This document shows positions 42,424-50,902 of a stretch of 64,000 bases of DNA, piece by piece. The stretch's first letter is position 1, and each line of letters opens with the position of its first letter. Made by a program: the position numbers and the translations under genes. Under the pieces are notes generated by a model. It ran no database searches. It saw only the letters and a list, made by a program, of their open reading frames with translations, and had not been told where the DNA came from. The DNA is from Micromonospora rifamycinica. Lineage in GTDB: Bacteria > Actinomycetota > Actinomycetes > Mycobacteriales > Micromonosporaceae. The stretch is taken from the NCBI RefSeq assembly GCF_900090265.1, contig NZ_LT607752.1, positions 2,790,001 to 2,854,000 on the forward strand, written 5' to 3'.

Positions 42424-43362
42424 TTACCGGAAGTGGTCCCAACCGGCCGGTCCGTCGTGCGCGTCACCGTCGACGGTCACCCTTGCGCCCTCGGCCACCC
42501 GGCCCACCGCCCGCCACGACGGGGGCAGGGCCACCGCCGGGGGGAAGGTGGCGACCAGGGCGTGGTCGTCGCCCCCGGTCAGGATCCAGGTGTACGGGTC
42601 GACACCGAGCGCCCGCGCGGCGTCGGCGAGCTGCCGGGGCACCTCGAAGGCGTCCCGGCGCAGGTCGACACCGACCCCGCTGGCCTTCGCCAGGTGCCCG
42701 AGATCGGCCAGCAACCCGTCCGAGACGTCGATCATGGCGGTCGCCCCGAGCCGGGCGGCCTCCGGTCCGGCCGGGTAGGGCACCTCCGGCCGCCGGTACG
42801 CCTCGACCAGCAGGCGCGGGGTCCGGAAGCCCCGGGAGAGCACGGTCAGCCCGGCGGCGGCCCACCCGGTCCGGCCGGCCAGCGCCACCACGTCGCCCGG
42901 TCGGGCCCCCGAGCGGACCACCGGTGCGCGTCCGTCCAGGTCGCCGAGGGCGGTCACCGCGATGGTCAGGGTCGGGCTGGCCGACATGTCCCCGCCGACC
43001 ACCCCCGCGTCGACCAGCGCCGCCTCGGCGGCCAGCCCGTCGGCCAGCTCCTCCGCCCAGGCGGTGTCCAGGTCGGTGGGGGCGCAGAGGGCCACCAGCA
43101 GGGCGGTGGGGGTGGCGCCCATCGCGGCGATGTCGGCGAGGTTGGCCGCCGCCGCCCGGTGTCCGACGTCCCGGGCGCTCGACCAGTCCCGCCGGAAGTG
43201 CCGCCCCTCGACCAGCACGTCGGTGGAGGCGACCACCCGCCGGTCGGGGGTGGCCACCACGGCGGCGTCGTCACCCGGCCCGAGCAGGCACGACGATCCG
43301 TACGTCAGCCGGGCGGTGACCCGGTCGATGAGGCCGAACTCGCCGACGTCCGCGACACCCAT
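42424..43362 (-). CDS. thiL: Thiamine-monophosphate kinase
   Basis: ThiL phosphorylates thiamine monophosphate to thiamine diphosphate, the last step of cofactor synthesis. Its 312 residues show the AIRS-type features GEFGLIDRVT, LLGPGDDAAVV, STDVLVEGRHFRRDW, the Asp-rich MIDVSDGLLADLGHLAKASG and LTGGDDHALV. The start MGVADVGEFG is family-like. It is divergent from the Lrp-domain gene, and the thiL/Lrp/DUF3515 set is a common actinobacterial neighbourhood. Confidence 0.95.
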   Translation of the reverse strand: MGVADVGEFGLIDRVTARLTYGSSCLLGPGDDAAVVATPDRRVVASTDVLVEGRHFRRDWSSARDVGHRAAAANLADIAAMGATPTALLVALCAPTDLDTAWAEELADGLAAEAALVDAGVVGGDMSASPTLTIAVTALGDLDGRAPVVRSGARPGDVVALAGRTGWAAAGLTVLSRGFRTPRLLVEAYRRPEVPYPAGPEAARLGATAMIDVSDGLLADLGHLAKASGVGVDLRRDAFEVPRQLADAARALGVDPYTWILTGGDDHALVATFPPAVALPPSWRAVGRVAEGARVTVDGDAHDGPAGWDHFR

Positions 43363-43483
43363 GTCTTCCTTCCGACACCCTCGCTAGCTGCTTGTCCGTG
43401 ACCACCGATAGGGATCACGCCTGCTCCGTAGGGTATTTTCACCCTTCGGGCCGCCCCCGGCGGCGACGGACGGAGGTCGAGTC

Positions 43484-43717
43484 GTGGTACAGGCGTACAT
43501 CCTCATCCAGACCGAGGTGGGCCGGGCGCGGGACGTGGCCGGTCTGATCGCGGACCTTACCGGCGTGGTACGCGTCGACGCCGTCACCGGGCCGTACGAC
43601 GTGGTCGTCCTCACCGAGGCGAACACGGTCGACGAACTCGGCAAACTGATCGTCAGCAACGTGCAGATGGTGCCCGGCATCACCCGCACCCTCACGTGTT
43701 CGGTGGTGCGCCTGTAA
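43484..43717 (+). CDS. Stand-alone Lrp/AsnC ligand-binding (RAM) domain protein
   Basis: The 77 residues make up just the ligand-binding alpha-beta sandwich of Lrp/AsnC regulators (VQAYILIQTEVGRARDVAGL, VDAVTGPYDVVVLTEANTVD, RTLTCSVVRL), with no DNA-binding HTH. Such proteins bind amino acids or partner with full-length Lrp members. GTG 43484 is the start. The next gene begins immediately after its TAA, so the two are cotranscribed. Confidence 0.9.
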   Translation: MVQAYILIQTEVGRARDVAGLIADLTGVVRVDAVTGPYDVVVLTEANTVDELGKLIVSNVQMVPGITRTLTCSVVRL

Positions 43718-44455
43718 GTGGACGAGAAGACCTCCTTCCCGCAGACCCCGACCGACGCCGCACCCGCAGCCGGGCCGGCCAGACAGGTGCCCGCCTCAGC
43801 CGAGCCGACGACCGGGCTGGCCGACCGGTCCGGGCCGACGACCCGGCGGGTGGCCGACCGGTCCGCCGCCACCGACGGCAAGCGGGCCGGCTGGGACCGG
43901 TCGACCCGGCGGGCCGCGCTGCTCGCCACCCTGGTCGCCGTCCCGGTGACGGTGGCCGTGGCGGGCTTCACCGTCGCCAGGCTGTCCCCGGAGCCGCCGA
44001 CCGCCGCGCCGGGCCCGTCGCCGACGAGCCTGCGCCCCCAGTCCGGCGCTCCGGTCGAGATGGCCGCCCCGGCGCTGGCCGAACGGCCCGGTGTGGTGTG
44101 CCGGGCGTTGGTGTCGCAGTTGCCGGCCACCGTCCGGGAGCTGGCCCAGCGTCCGGTGACCGCCGGGCCCGAGCAGAACGCCGCGTACGGCGACCCGGCG
44201 TTGACGGTGGCCTGCGGCGGTCCCGAGCCGACCATCGAGCCCACCGCCGACGTGTGGACCGTCAACCGGGTGTGCTGGTACGCCGCCGAACGGCCGGACG
44301 CCACGGTGCTCACCACCCTCGACCGGGAGACCGCGGTCACGGTGACGGTGCCCCGGGCGTACGAGGGGCCGTTGCAGTGGCTCAGCCCGATCTCCGACGC
44401 GGTGGTCGCCTCCGTGCCGTCCGGCGGCGAGAGCCCGGCCGGCTGCCGCGGCTGA
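43718..44455 (+). CDS. DUF3515 family membrane protein
   Basis: This 245-residue actinobacterial protein has a charged N-terminus (about 60 residues) and one membrane segment (LLATLVAVPVTVAVAGFTVA). The extracytoplasmic DUF3515 domain follows (VCRALVSQLPATVRELAQRP, AYGDPALTVACGG, WTVNRVCWYA, and the closing cysteine GCRG). GTG 43718 directly follows the TAA of the Lrp-domain gene. Function is unknown; the family commonly sits near thiL and ddl. Confidence 0.88.
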   Translation: MDEKTSFPQTPTDAAPAAGPARQVPASAEPTTGLADRSGPTTRRVADRSAATDGKRAGWDRSTRRAALLATLVAVPVTVAVAGFTVARLSPEPPTAAPGPSPTSLRPQSGAPVEMAAPALAERPGVVCRALVSQLPATVRELAQRPVTAGPEQNAAYGDPALTVACGGPEPTIEPTADVWTVNRVCWYAAERPDATVLTTLDRETAVTVTVPRAYEGPLQWLSPISDAVVASVPSGGESPAGCRG

Positions 44456-44583
44456 GGTCGTCCGCCCCGGTCCGGCCACCGACGGCGAAAACTGTTTGAC
44501 GGCACCGATAATCTGATCCTCCGTACCTACGGCTGACCGTGGGTGTCGAGGGGGCCTCGCCCCCTCACCACCCAGGAGCCGCA

Positions 44584-45777
44584 GTGCGCCGGACGCCCGC
44601 CCTCTCGTTCCTTCTCGTCACCGTCTTCCTGGACATGCTCGGGCTCGGCCTGATCGTGCCCATCGTGCCGGCCCTGCTGACCGCCGTCACCGAGGACGCC
44701 GCCGCCGCCGTCCGCTGGTCCGGCGTGCTCGGTTCGAGCTACGGCCTGCTGCAGTTCGTCGTCTCGCCGCTGCTCGGGCGGCTCTCCGACCGCTACGGCC
44801 GGCGGCCGGTCCTGCTCGTCTCACTGAGCTGCCTCGGCGTGGACTGGCTGGCTCACGCGGCCTCGCCCAGCCCGTGGACGCTGCTGCTGTTCCACGCCCT
44901 CGCCGGCGCGTGCGCGGGCACCAACACCGTGGTCAACGCCTACCTCGCGGACGTCACGGCGCCCGAGGCCCGCGCCCGCGCGTACGGCCTGGTCGGTGCC
45001 GCGTTCGGGCTCGGCTTCGTCGCCGGCCCGACCGTCGGTGGCCTGCTCGGCACCGTCGACGTACGCCTTCCGTTCCTCGCCGCCGCGGCGTTGTCCTTCG
45101 CCAACGTCGGGTACGGCTGGTTCGTGCTGCCCGAGTCGCGGCCCGGCGACCGGACGACCCCGCTGACCCTGCGGACGGCGAACCCGGTCAGCGCCGTCGC
45201 CGTCGTCCTGCGCCGGCCGGTGCTCGGACGCCTCGCGTACGCCCGGTGCTGCGCCGACGTCGCCCGGATGACCCACCAGTCCACCTGGACGTTCTTTCTC
45301 ACGCACCAGTTCGCCTGGAGCACCGCGCGGGTCGGTGCCGTGCTCGCGGCGGGGGCGCTCGCCGGGGCACTGTTCCAGGTCAGGGCGGTCGGCCCGATCG
45401 TGCGTCGGCTCGGGGACAGGCGGGCCGCGGTGGTCGGCGGCCTGCTCGGCGTCGCCGCGCTGGCGGGTACGGCGTTCGTGACGACGCCCTGGCTGCTCCA
45501 CCTGCTCCAGGCGGTCGGCGTGCTCGCCTCGGTGGGTGGTGCCGCCGCGCAGTCGTGGCTCTCCCGGCTGGTCCGGCCCGACGAGCAGGGCACCGTGCAG
45601 GGGGCGCTGACCGGGATCGGGGCCGCCACCGAGACGGTGGTGCCGGTCGTGGCCGGGACGGTGTTCGCCTGGTCGCTGACGTACGCGGCACCGGGCCTGG
45701 TCCTCCTCGGTGCGGCCGTCTTCGCGGCCGGGTCGACGTTCCTGCTGGCCACCACGCCCGACCAGCAGCGACCGTGA
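44584..45777 (+). CDS. MFS exporter, TetA-like (TCR/Tet family)
   Basis: This 397-residue 12-TM antiporter resembles TetA-type exporters. The first helix is FLLVTVFLDMLGLGLIVPIV and motif A is GRLSDRYGRRPVLL. Motif C is AAFGLGFVAGPTVGG, with NAYLADVTAPEARARAYG before it. GTG 44584 (VRRTPALSFL) with AGGAG five bases upstream is chosen over an upstream in-frame GTG. No adjacent TetR repressor is seen, so control and substrate are unknown. A tandem repeat follows its stop codon. Confidence 0.9.
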   Translation: MRRTPALSFLLVTVFLDMLGLGLIVPIVPALLTAVTEDAAAAVRWSGVLGSSYGLLQFVVSPLLGRLSDRYGRRPVLLVSLSCLGVDWLAHAASPSPWTLLLFHALAGACAGTNTVVNAYLADVTAPEARARAYGLVGAAFGLGFVAGPTVGGLLGTVDVRLPFLAAAALSFANVGYGWFVLPESRPGDRTTPLTLRTANPVSAVAVVLRRPVLGRLAYARCCADVARMTHQSTWTFFLTHQFAWSTARVGAVLAAGALAGALFQVRAVGPIVRRLGDRRAAVVGGLLGVAALAGTAFVTTPWLLHLLQAVGVLASVGGAAAQSWLSRLVRPDEQGTVQGALTGIGAATETVVPVVAGTVFAWSLTYAAPGLVLLGAAVFAAGSTFLLATTPDQQRP

Positions 45778-45780
45778 CCG

Positions 45781-45853
45781 GCACGACGGGAACGGGGTGA
45801 CGGGAACCGGGGTGACGGGAACGGGGTGACGGGAACGGCACGACGGGAGCGGC
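45781..45853. repeat. 14-15-bp tandem repeats (GGGGTGACGGGAAC)
   Basis: Three central copies of GGGGTGACGGGAAC, one with an extra C, are flanked by two variants containing CACGACGGGA(A/G)C. They start right after the MFS stop codon. They may be a slippage product; no terminator fold is clearer than the repeat itself. Confidence 0.75.
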
Positions 45854-45855
45854 CG

Positions 45856-46811
45856 GGAAATGCGACGGTCGGGTGGCGGTGCCCCCCTTCCGTCGACCCG
45901 CCGGCCCACCGGTCCGGGCGCTATTCGGGCCGTTCGATGTCCACGCTTTCCGGCCGGCCGTGCTGCCGGGTCACCGCCATGCACGTCCCCTTAGGCATTT
46001 GCGCCCCGTGGAAGTTCCACCAACAGCGATCCGGCATCTCCCGGAGCGATTCGGCCGTGCATCCTGATCGACGAATCAGCGAAACCCTTCCGGTGGATGG
46101 AAATCGGCAAGTCATCGCACCGGGAACGACGCCCGCCGGCACCGGTCGACCCGACGGCCATCGCTGCGACATTCGTCATTCACGTAGCGGTCCACCCGAT
46201 GACCCGTCGAAGAAACTCGGCATTCCCCACGGTCTGCGGTCGATCATGCGGTTTGCCGGACAAAAGGCAGGTGCGAACGCCAGTCACGGCAATCAATATG
46301 GCTTTCACCTGCGAAAACGCCCGGAAGTCCGCTGGATGGGCTTCCCGAAGCAACCAAAACCCATCCGGTCGACCAAAGGGACGGTTTGGCAATCGGCTGA
46401 TCGGCGGGCCAGCATGGACTGATCGGTCACACTTGCCGCACGCCAATTGCCGCGGCCAGGGCGAACGGACGATGCGATCGGACGTTCACCCCCACCCGAC
46501 GACCACATTCTGGACGCTGCGAGCTACGCCGCTATGAAGCGAACGTGAATACCGTGTTTCAGCGCCTACGGAAAAGAGCACGTCAGCCTGCCTGACACCA
46601 CATGACTACCCTTCACGGCCACCGCAAAGCGCCTTACCGGAAGTTGTCTTCGCCGGTATGGCGCTAACATCCGAGCACGCTTGCGTCAATGCTCCACATG
46701 CGACAGGATCTAGCGCGGAATCCGGACGCGTAATTGCTAGCCTTCGATGGCAACCCCGTCGTCCATACAGGATCGGCGGCATTGTTCGTCTCCTCATCGG
46801 AGGTCACCCAC
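45856..46811. promoter_or_regulatory. Long non-coding leader region of the exopolysaccharide cluster
   Basis: About 950 bp is visibly less GC-rich than all neighbouring DNA (for example around 46290-46420 and 46540-46700). It carries no ORF with actinobacterial codon pattern or a recognisable product; three overlapping frames of 150-200 codons look random. A weak promoter-like pair TTGTCT (46645-46650) and TAACAT (46666-46671) at 15-base spacing lies near the downstream end. It may hold regulatory sites or a long untranslated leader for the operon at 46812. A decayed insertion is the alternative. Confidence 0.5.
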
Positions 46812-48944
46812 ATGGTCCACACCGGACCTGCGCGTCCGCGCGCGAAACGACTCGCCCTCGCCGGGCTGACCGCACTCACGGTCCTGCTCGGCACCCAGAC
46901 TCCGGGCCTCGCCCAGCCGGCCGCGCCGAACGCAGCGGCCCAGCCGCCGAGCGCACCCGGTCTCGGTCAGGTCGCGAGCAAGAAGGAGGCCCGGCCCGGC
47001 CCGCTGCCCACCCGGTCCGGCAGCGTCAAGGTCGCCCCGTCCCGGTCCGCCGCCCGCAGCGGCGGCGTGGGCACCCAGGCGATCAACGACAAGGTCGCGC
47101 TGAAGGCGCTGATCCTGGCCACCGACCCGGCCGACTTCGGCGTGGCCACGCTCACCACCACCCTCAACCGGGTCGGTGCCGGCTACGACATCCTGTACAC
47201 CACCACCCAGACGCTCTCGCCGAGCACGCTCGTCGACGGCAACGGGGTGGGCAAGTACAACGCGGTCCTGCTCACCAACAGCATGCAGCTCTACGAGTCG
47301 GGCGGTAACTACCTCAGCGGCCTGACCAGCACCGAGTGGAACACCCTCTGGGCCTACGAGCGCAACTTCGCGGTACGCCAGGTCGCCCTCTACACCAGCT
47401 ACGGCACCTGGCCGGAGGACTACTGCCTCAACTCCGCCGGGGAGGGCGCGGTCGGCGAGACCCCGCTGCCCGTCTCGCTGACCACCAGCGGCGCGGCGGT
47501 CTTCGACTACCTCAAGAGCACCGCGCAGATCCCGATCACCCAGTCGTACGTCTACCGCACCTCGATCCGGGCCGGCTGCAACGCCCAGGCCCTGATGACC
47601 AACGGCTCCGACGTGCTGGCCGTGAGCACCACCTCGACCGACGGCCGGGAGCGGATCGCGCTGACCTTCACCGCCAACCAGTACCTCCTCCACGCCGACC
47701 TGCTGGTCTACGGCCTGTTCCGGTGGGCGACCAAGGGCCTGTTCCTCGGTGAGCAGAAGCACCACCTCAACGTGGACATCGACGACTGGTTCGCCGCCTC
47801 GGCCCACTACATGGCCGACGGCACCGTCGACTACGGCCCCGCCATCCACGTCACCGGGCACGACGCGGTCAACCTCGACGCCAAGCAGACCGCGCTGCGC
47901 ACCGCGCACCCGCTGGCCTCGGGCTTCACCTTCAACATCCCCTACAACGGCGCGCAGATCGACCCGTTCGCCGGCAGCGCGTGCAGCCCGAACGGCGACG
48001 CCAACACCCTCACCGCCACCACGAAGTGCCTCAAGAACAACTTCCGGTGGATCAACCACACGTTCAGCCACCCGGCGCTGAACACCACGGACTACGCCAC
48101 CAACCACGAAGAGATCTCCGAGAACCAGACCGCGGGCAACGCCATCGGGCTGAACCCGCCGGCCACCGTGCTGAAGACCCCCGAGTACTCCGGTCTCGGT
48201 GTCTACAACAACGCCAGCGGCGTGCTCACCGACCACGGCCTCGCCGCGTCCAACCCGGACCTGATCGAGGCGGCGGCGGATCTCGGCATCAACACGGTGG
48301 CCGGCAACATGTCGTTCGCCAGTCACGTGCCGGCGAACTTCAACGGCTCGACCGCGCACCCGCTGGACCCGAGCATCGCGGTGGTGCCGTGCTGGCCGAC
48401 CAACATCGCCTACCACACCACCAACCAGGCGGAGGAGGCGCACTTCTACAACTCCTTCTACGGCCCGAACGGCGCCTTCCCGTACTGGCCGACCGACCGC
48501 ACCTACGCCCAGGTCCTGGACTACGAGTCCACCGTGGGCCTGCAGCACGTGTCGTCCGGCTCGATCTACTCGCACACGTTCCACATCGCCAACGTGCGTG
48601 ACTACGGCTCGGGCGACACCCTGCTCACCGACTGGGTCGACGCCGTGCTGACCAAGTACGAGTCGTACTACTCGGTGCCGCTGCTGAACTCGGCGTGGAC
48701 CGACATCGCCGCCTACACCAGGACCCGGACGGCGCACTTCGCGGCGCTGGGCGCCGGGGCCTCGGCGGTCTACGACCGGACCACCGGGGAGATCACGGTG
48801 ACCTCGCCGGCCGCCGGTTCGCTGCAACTCGGTGGCGTGACCGCGACCACCACCGGTGCCGGCACCTACGGCACCGACGTCACCGTGCCGGTGACGCTGG
48901 CGGCCAACACCGCCGTGACGTTCACCGCCGCTCCCCGCGCATAG
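46812..48944 (+). CDS. Secreted Agd3/CE18-like polysaccharide deacetylase
   Basis: This 710-residue exported protein begins with a signal peptide (AKRLALAGLTALTVLLG..GLAQPA). An Agd3-like carbohydrate-binding region follows (about 75-190), including GGNYLSGLTSTEWNTLWAYE and NFAVRQVALYTSYGTWPEDY. Then comes a NodB-type deacetylase core with HHLNVDIDDWF (Asp322, Asp324, Asp325) and the metal motif NHTFSHP (His416, His420). A beta-rich C-terminal module ends the protein. In Aspergillus, Agd3 removes acetyl groups from galactosaminogalactan. The ATG at 46812 has GGAGG eight bases ahead. It is the first gene of an eight-gene operon with a PelF-like transferase and a GH114-like hydrolase. The assignment rests on remembered family motifs, not on a search. 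Confidence 0.78.
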   Translation: MVHTGPARPRAKRLALAGLTALTVLLGTQTPGLAQPAAPNAAAQPPSAPGLGQVASKKEARPGPLPTRSGSVKVAPSRSAARSGGVGTQAINDKVALKALILATDPADFGVATLTTTLNRVGAGYDILYTTTQTLSPSTLVDGNGVGKYNAVLLTNSMQLYESGGNYLSGLTSTEWNTLWAYERNFAVRQVALYTSYGTWPEDYCLNSAGEGAVGETPLPVSLTTSGAAVFDYLKSTAQIPITQSYVYRTSIRAGCNAQALMTNGSDVLAVSTTSTDGRERIALTFTANQYLLHADLLVYGLFRWATKGLFLGEQKHHLNVDIDDWFAASAHYMADGTVDYGPAIHVTGHDAVNLDAKQTALRTAHPLASGFTFNIPYNGAQIDPFAGSACSPNGDANTLTATTKCLKNNFRWINHTFSHPALNTTDYATNHEEISENQTAGNAIGLNPPATVLKTPEYSGLGVYNNASGVLTDHGLAASNPDLIEAAADLGINTVAGNMSFASHVPANFNGSTAHPLDPSIAVVPCWPTNIAYHTTNQAEEAHFYNSFYGPNGAFPYWPTDRTYAQVLDYESTVGLQHVSSGSIYSHTFHIANVRDYGSGDTLLTDWVDAVLTKYESYYSVPLLNSAWTDIAAYTRTRTAHFAALGAGASAVYDRTTGEITVTSPAAGSLQLGGVTATTTGAGTYGTDVTVPVTLAANTAVTFTAAPRA

Positions 48945-48985
48945 CGCGGGACGGCTCGACCAAGCACAGAGAAACGGGGGAACCG

Positions 48986-50902
48986 GTGCGGATCGCGCTG
49001 GTCTCGGAGGGCACCTACCCGTACGCGATGGGTGGGGTGAGCATCTGGTGCGAACAGCTCATCCGAGGAATGCCGGACTACCGGTGGGAGGTCGTGGCGC
49101 TCACCGTGGACGGCACCGAGGAGCCGGTCTTCGACCGGCCGGCGAACCTCGACCGCGTGCACTCGATCCCGTTGTGGGGCGGCCGGCCGACCGGCCGCCC
49201 CCGGCGGGGCCGGGGCGTGCTGGTCCCGTCCGGTCGGCCGGGTGCGGAGTTCGTCGAGTCCTACGAGGTGTTCCTGCGGGCGCTGGTCACCCCGCTGGAG
49301 TCGACCCGCTCCCAGGCCGGCGCGGTCAACCGGAGCACCTTCCTGCTCGCGCTGCGCGGCATGTTCGAGTACGCGGCCGGCGGCGGCGACCTGAGCGCGG
49401 CCCTGCTCTCCAACGAGGCGCTACGGATGATGCTGGAGGCCTGGCACACCCTGCGCGTCGAGGAGACCGGTCCCGCGCCCACCGTCGCCGACGCGCTGGA
49501 GGCGGCCTGGCTCATCTCGCACATGCTCCGGCCGTTGAGCGCGCCGCCGGTGCGCGCCGACATCGTGCACTCGTCGATGAACGGGCTCGCCACCCTCGTC
49601 GGGATGGCGGCCACCTGGACGTACGGCACCCCGCTGGTGCTCTCCGAACACGGCATCTACCTGCGCGAGCGCTACATCTCCTACCTGCACGACGACGCGC
49701 CGCACCCGGTCCGGGTGCTGGTGCTGAGCTTCTTCCGCTCGCTGGCCGGCGCGGCCTACCTGATCACCGGCGCGCTCGCCCCGCACTCGCAGTACAACCG
49801 GCGCTGGCAGCTGCACAACGGCGCGGACCCGGACCGGATGTGGACGATGTACAACGGCGTCGACCCGGACGAGTTCCCGCCGGCCGCCGGCGAGCCGGAG
49901 GTGCCGACCATCTCGTTCATGGGCCGGATCGACCCGCTCAAGGACCTGCACACGCTGATCCGGGCGTTCGCGCTGGTCCGGGCGGAGATCCCGAACGCCC
50001 GACTGCGCATCTTCGGCGGGACGCCGGCGGCCAACAAGGTCTACCACGAGAGCTGCGAGGCGCTGATCCACGAACTCGGGCTGACCGGGCACGCCGTCCT
50101 GGAGGGTCGGGTCGGCAACGCCGTCGAGGCGTACCACGCGGGCAGTCTGGTGGCGCTGACCAGCATCTCCGAGGGGTTCCCCTACACCGTGGTGGAGGCG
50201 ATGGCGTGCGGGCGGCCGACCGTGTGCACCAACGTGGGCGGGGTCGCCGAGGCGGTCGGCGACACCGGGTTCGTGGTCGCGCCGCGTGACGTCGCCGCGA
50301 TCGCCGACGCCTGCGTACGGATGCTGAACGACCGGGAGATGCGGCTCCGGCTCGGGGCGGACGCCCGCGCCCGGGTGTTGGAGAAGTTCACCCTGCAACG
50401 CTCGTTGCAGGCGTACCGCGACATCTACGAGCGGCTCGCCGAGCCCCGCTCGGCGTCCCCCGCCCCGAAGCACCTGCGCGGTCAGGCCCAGGGCTGGGTC
50501 AGGGTGCCGAACCGGACGACCCGACCCGGGGTGGCGGCGGTCACCGCCCGGCCGGTGGCGACCCCCGTCACCGCCCGGCCGGAGGTCGCACCCGCCGCCC
50601 GGTCCGAGGCCACCCCCGCCCGGCCCCAGGCCACCCCGGCCACCGCCCGGCCGGAGGTGGTACCCGCCACCCGACCGGAGATGGCACCCGCCGCCCGCGC
50701 GGAGGCGGCACCCGCTGTCTGGCCGGGGGCCGCCCCGGTCGCCGCCCGGGTACCCCGGCAACGGGGGCCGGAGCAGTACTCGTCCGCCGCGTACCGGTCC
50801 CGCCACGACCCGAACTCGTCCGGCCCCGAGCTGCCGCACGCCCCCGGCCCGGGCCCGGACGACGAGCCCACCATCATGATGCACACCACCGGTGGCCGCT
50901 GA
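48986..50902 (+). CDS. pelF: PelF-like GT4 glycosyltransferase
   Basis: This 638-residue cytosolic GT-B transferase opens VRIALVSEGTYPYAMGGVSI, the PelF hallmark, and continues with WCEQLIRGMPDYRWEVVAL. SEHGIYLRERYI and MYNGVDPDEF follow in the middle. The nucleotide-sugar half carries FMGRIDPLKDLHTLIRAFA and the GT4 E-x7-E motif EGFPYTVVEAMACGRP. In Pseudomonas, PelF polymerises UDP-activated hexosamine for Pel. Residues after about 495 form a 140-residue Ala/Pro/Arg-rich tail with TARPEVAPA-type repeats, absent from typical PelF. GTG 48986 is chosen for the family N-terminus. Its TGA overlaps the ATG of the next membrane gene. Confidence 0.88.
   Translation: MRIALVSEGTYPYAMGGVSIWCEQLIRGMPDYRWEVVALTVDGTEEPVFDRPANLDRVHSIPLWGGRPTGRPRRGRGVLVPSGRPGAEFVESYEVFLRALVTPLESTRSQAGAVNRSTFLLALRGMFEYAAGGGDLSAALLSNEALRMMLEAWHTLRVEETGPAPTVADALEAAWLISHMLRPLSAPPVRADIVHSSMNGLATLVGMAATWTYGTPLVLSEHGIYLRERYISYLHDDAPHPVRVLVLSFFRSLAGAAYLITGALAPHSQYNRRWQLHNGADPDRMWTMYNGVDPDEFPPAAGEPEVPTISFMGRIDPLKDLHTLIRAFALVRAEIPNARLRIFGGTPAANKVYHESCEALIHELGLTGHAVLEGRVGNAVEAYHAGSLVALTSISEGFPYTVVEAMACGRPTVCTNVGGVAEAVGDTGFVVAPRDVAAIADACVRMLNDREMRLRLGADARARVLEKFTLQRSLQAYRDIYERLAEPRSASPAPKHLRGQAQGWVRVPNRTTRPGVAAVTARPVATPVTARPEVAPAARSEATPARPQATPATARPEVVPATRPEMAPAARAEAAPAVWPGAAPVAARVPRQRGPEQYSSAAYRSRHDPNSSGPELPHAPGPGPDDEPTIMMHTTGGR

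Noticed and set aside
45826..46537. Plus-strand ORFs of 198 and 146 codons in the long low-GC region
   Set aside because: They overlap in different frames, lack ribosome sites, show no third-position GC bias and match no family I recognise.
46600..46660. Riboswitch-like words (CCGCAAAGCGCC) ahead of the polymer operon
   Set aside because: A GCAAAGC word alone recalls the cyclic-di-GMP-I aptamer, but the paired helices and other conserved loops could not be found by eye. A covariance-model search would decide.
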